Shown: positions 12,238-13,328 of the stretch, in pieces
Numbering within the stretch: the first letter of the stretch is position 1
Layout of the letters: the number at the start of each line of letters is the position of its first letter
Program-made: the position numbers and the translations under genes
Source of the DNA: Cytophagia bacterium
Lineage (GTDB): Bacteria > Bacteroidota > Bacteroidia > Cytophagales > Cyclobacteriaceae
Direction: 5' to 3'
Assembly: GCA_013373005.1 (NCBI GenBank)
Contig: JABXIP010000320.1
Location: 1 to 13,328, forward strand
DNA length: 13,328 nt
Notes under the pieces: generated by a model
Databases searched by the model: none
Told to the model about the DNA's origin: nothing
Seen by the model: the letters and a program-made list of their open reading frames with translations, nothing else

Positions 12238-13272
12238 CTAGAAAAGATAAAACTCTTCTTTATTCAATTTCATCACACTCAGTGGTAGCTTGCCGTATTT
12301 GGGATAGAAAATGATGATCTTCTCTCCTACACTTAGGCTGTCATACAGAACAGTGCTGACCGATAATGTACCTCGAGTAGTAATGACTTTGTTTGTTCCT
12401 TTTCTGCGATTGCCGGTAACAGTGAGTTTGTCTTCTACCAAAGCCGTGACTCCGCGTTTATGCGCGTAGCCTTTGTTTCTAACGTATTCGCCTAACCTGC
12501 GCAAGGAGCTTACTCCCTGCCAAAGAGGTACTATAAACAAGGGAAACAGAACGATCAAGAACCCAATCAGTCCATTGGTAATCATTCCAAAAACGATGAC
12601 CACAAAGGGCAGCATAAAAAGCAACTTGCGTTTGGTATATGTTCTGAAAATCTGCTTTAAGGCATGAAAATCAGCATCATTGAAGCGCTCTTCCCGGATT
12701 TCACTCTCCAGAAACTTGATATTGTCAGCACGGTTTTGATTGGTTGCCTGTGGATCTTCATTTTCTTTTGAGAGCACTGTTAAAGAAAGTGTAAGTCTGG
12801 ATTTTGGTGCCCTGTCCATCACCACCGAAGAACCCACCTTCACTCGGGTATAGTGCTTATAGTCTACCGAAAACTCCTCATCGTTGATATAGAGGTAATA
12901 GTGTCTGGAAGAGCTTGAACTGGTTCGGGAACTACCCGACCTCCCTCCAGCAGAACCATGCGAAGAGGAAGTCTGGATGTTCAGCCGTTTGTCTGTAACA
13001 ACTCCTGTAATGCGGTATTTGAATCCCCGCTTAATATCGATAACGGAGGTCCATACCATATAGCCGAGTATGCTCAGGAACAGTACTGCGAAACCCATGA
13101 AGATCTTCTCGCTGATGCCATCCTGAAAGAAGCTATCGTCCATGTTTTTGAAAGCCAGCTTGTAGAAAACTGCAAACATGGCCACTACCGCAAAGGGGAA
13201 GATGAGCATAGGAATCAGTTGCTTCCTGAGCTTCTTGATGTCTTCCGGTGAAAGTGAGAGTTGCTCTTTCAT
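12238..13272 (-). CDS. Four-helix membrane protein with serine-rich linker, unknown
   Basis: A 344-residue protein. Membrane helices at about 19-40 and 56-76 are followed by a soluble segment beginning KYRITGVVTDKRLNIQ, a low-complexity Ser/Gly/Arg linker (101-123), and a strand-rich domain (HYYLYINDEEFSVDYKHYTRVKVGSSVVM). A charged helical region precedes two more helices (about 216-233 and 234-252). The C-terminal domain is again strand-rich (VTALVEDKLTVTG...GTLSVSTVLYDSLSVGEKIIIFYPK). The two soluble domains look alike in layout (a G-x-V/T-A-L-V-x-D-K strand, then a strand ending in G-S/E-x-V/I), so the protein may be an internal duplication of a two-helix plus beta-domain unit, loosely like DUF3592 proteins. 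No catalytic motif is visible. The gene is monocistronic, with a terminator at 12036-12061. Upstream, TACATTTC lies 21 nt before the ATG and is only a weak -7 match. Confidence 0.72.
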   Translation of the reverse strand: MKEQLSLSPEDIKKLRKQLIPMLIFPFAVVAMFAVFYKLAFKNMDDSFFQDGISEKIFMGFAVLFLSILGYMVWTSVIDIKRGFKYRITGVVTDKRLNIQTSSSHGSAGGRSGSSRTSSSSSRHYYLYINDEEFSVDYKHYTRVKVGSSVVMDRAPKSRLTLSLTVLSKENEDPQATNQNRADNIKFLESEIREERFNDADFHALKQIFRTYTKRKLLFMLPFVVIVFGMITNGLIGFLIVLFPLFIVPLWQGVSSLRRLGEYVRNKGYAHKRGVTALVEDKLTVTGNRRKGTNKVITTRGTLSVSTVLYDSLSVGEKIIIFYPKYGKLPLSVMKLNKEEFYLF

Positions 13273-13328
13273 AGCTATTTCAGGCTGTTAGAAATGTAGA
13301 TCCCCTCTAAGGTGTTGAAGACGAATTC

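Overview
The window looks like chromosomal DNA of a Bacteroidota bacterium, most likely the Cytophagales side. The basis is A-rich sequence rather than Shine-Dalgarno in front of start codons, two promoters of the TTG-N20-TAnnTTTG type typical of that phylum, a TPR histidine kinase paired with a NarL/LuxR regulator, and intergenic regions full of palindromic repeats. No tRNA, rRNA, CRISPR array or transposase was seen.

Layout. 1-1278 (+): the 3' end of a probable serine hydrolase (beta-lactamase-like), then a DUF2236/MpaB-type oxygenase. 1515-6045 (-), read right to left: a secreted protein of unknown family, a small putative lipoprotein, a TPR sensor histidine kinase and its LuxR-type response regulator. 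The first three are spaced 6 and 30 nt apart. The regulator follows after 229 nt filled by repeats. 6354-6692 (-): a small four-helix membrane protein. 6830-9736 (-): a large exported TPR-CHAT protein with an intact His/Cys dyad. 10391-10807 (+): a SnoaL-like NTF2-fold protein. 11199-11898 (+): an AT-rich, translationally coupled pair, a YodC-type small protein and a membrane-anchored coiled-coil protein, probably acquired. 12238-13272 (-): a membrane protein with a serine-rich linker, followed by a rho-independent terminator.

The most interesting observation is that the promoters in front of the secreted-protein/lipoprotein/kinase cluster and in front of the CHAT gene share the same upstream block (CAATTGCCTTATTGA plus flanks). 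Both also have the same 20-nt spacing to a TAnnTTTG -7 element, while the spacers and leaders differ. This suggests that the exported CHAT protein and the kinase cluster form one envelope-located regulon. That is inference.

The second theme is repeats. Two copies of a ~150-bp modular palindromic element (A) and two inverted copies of a ~105-bp element (B) surround the CHAT gene. Other palindromes lie at 1284-1505, 2191-2392, 10863-10920 and 12169-12230. A promoter-like segment is duplicated at 10285-10368 and 10929-11056.
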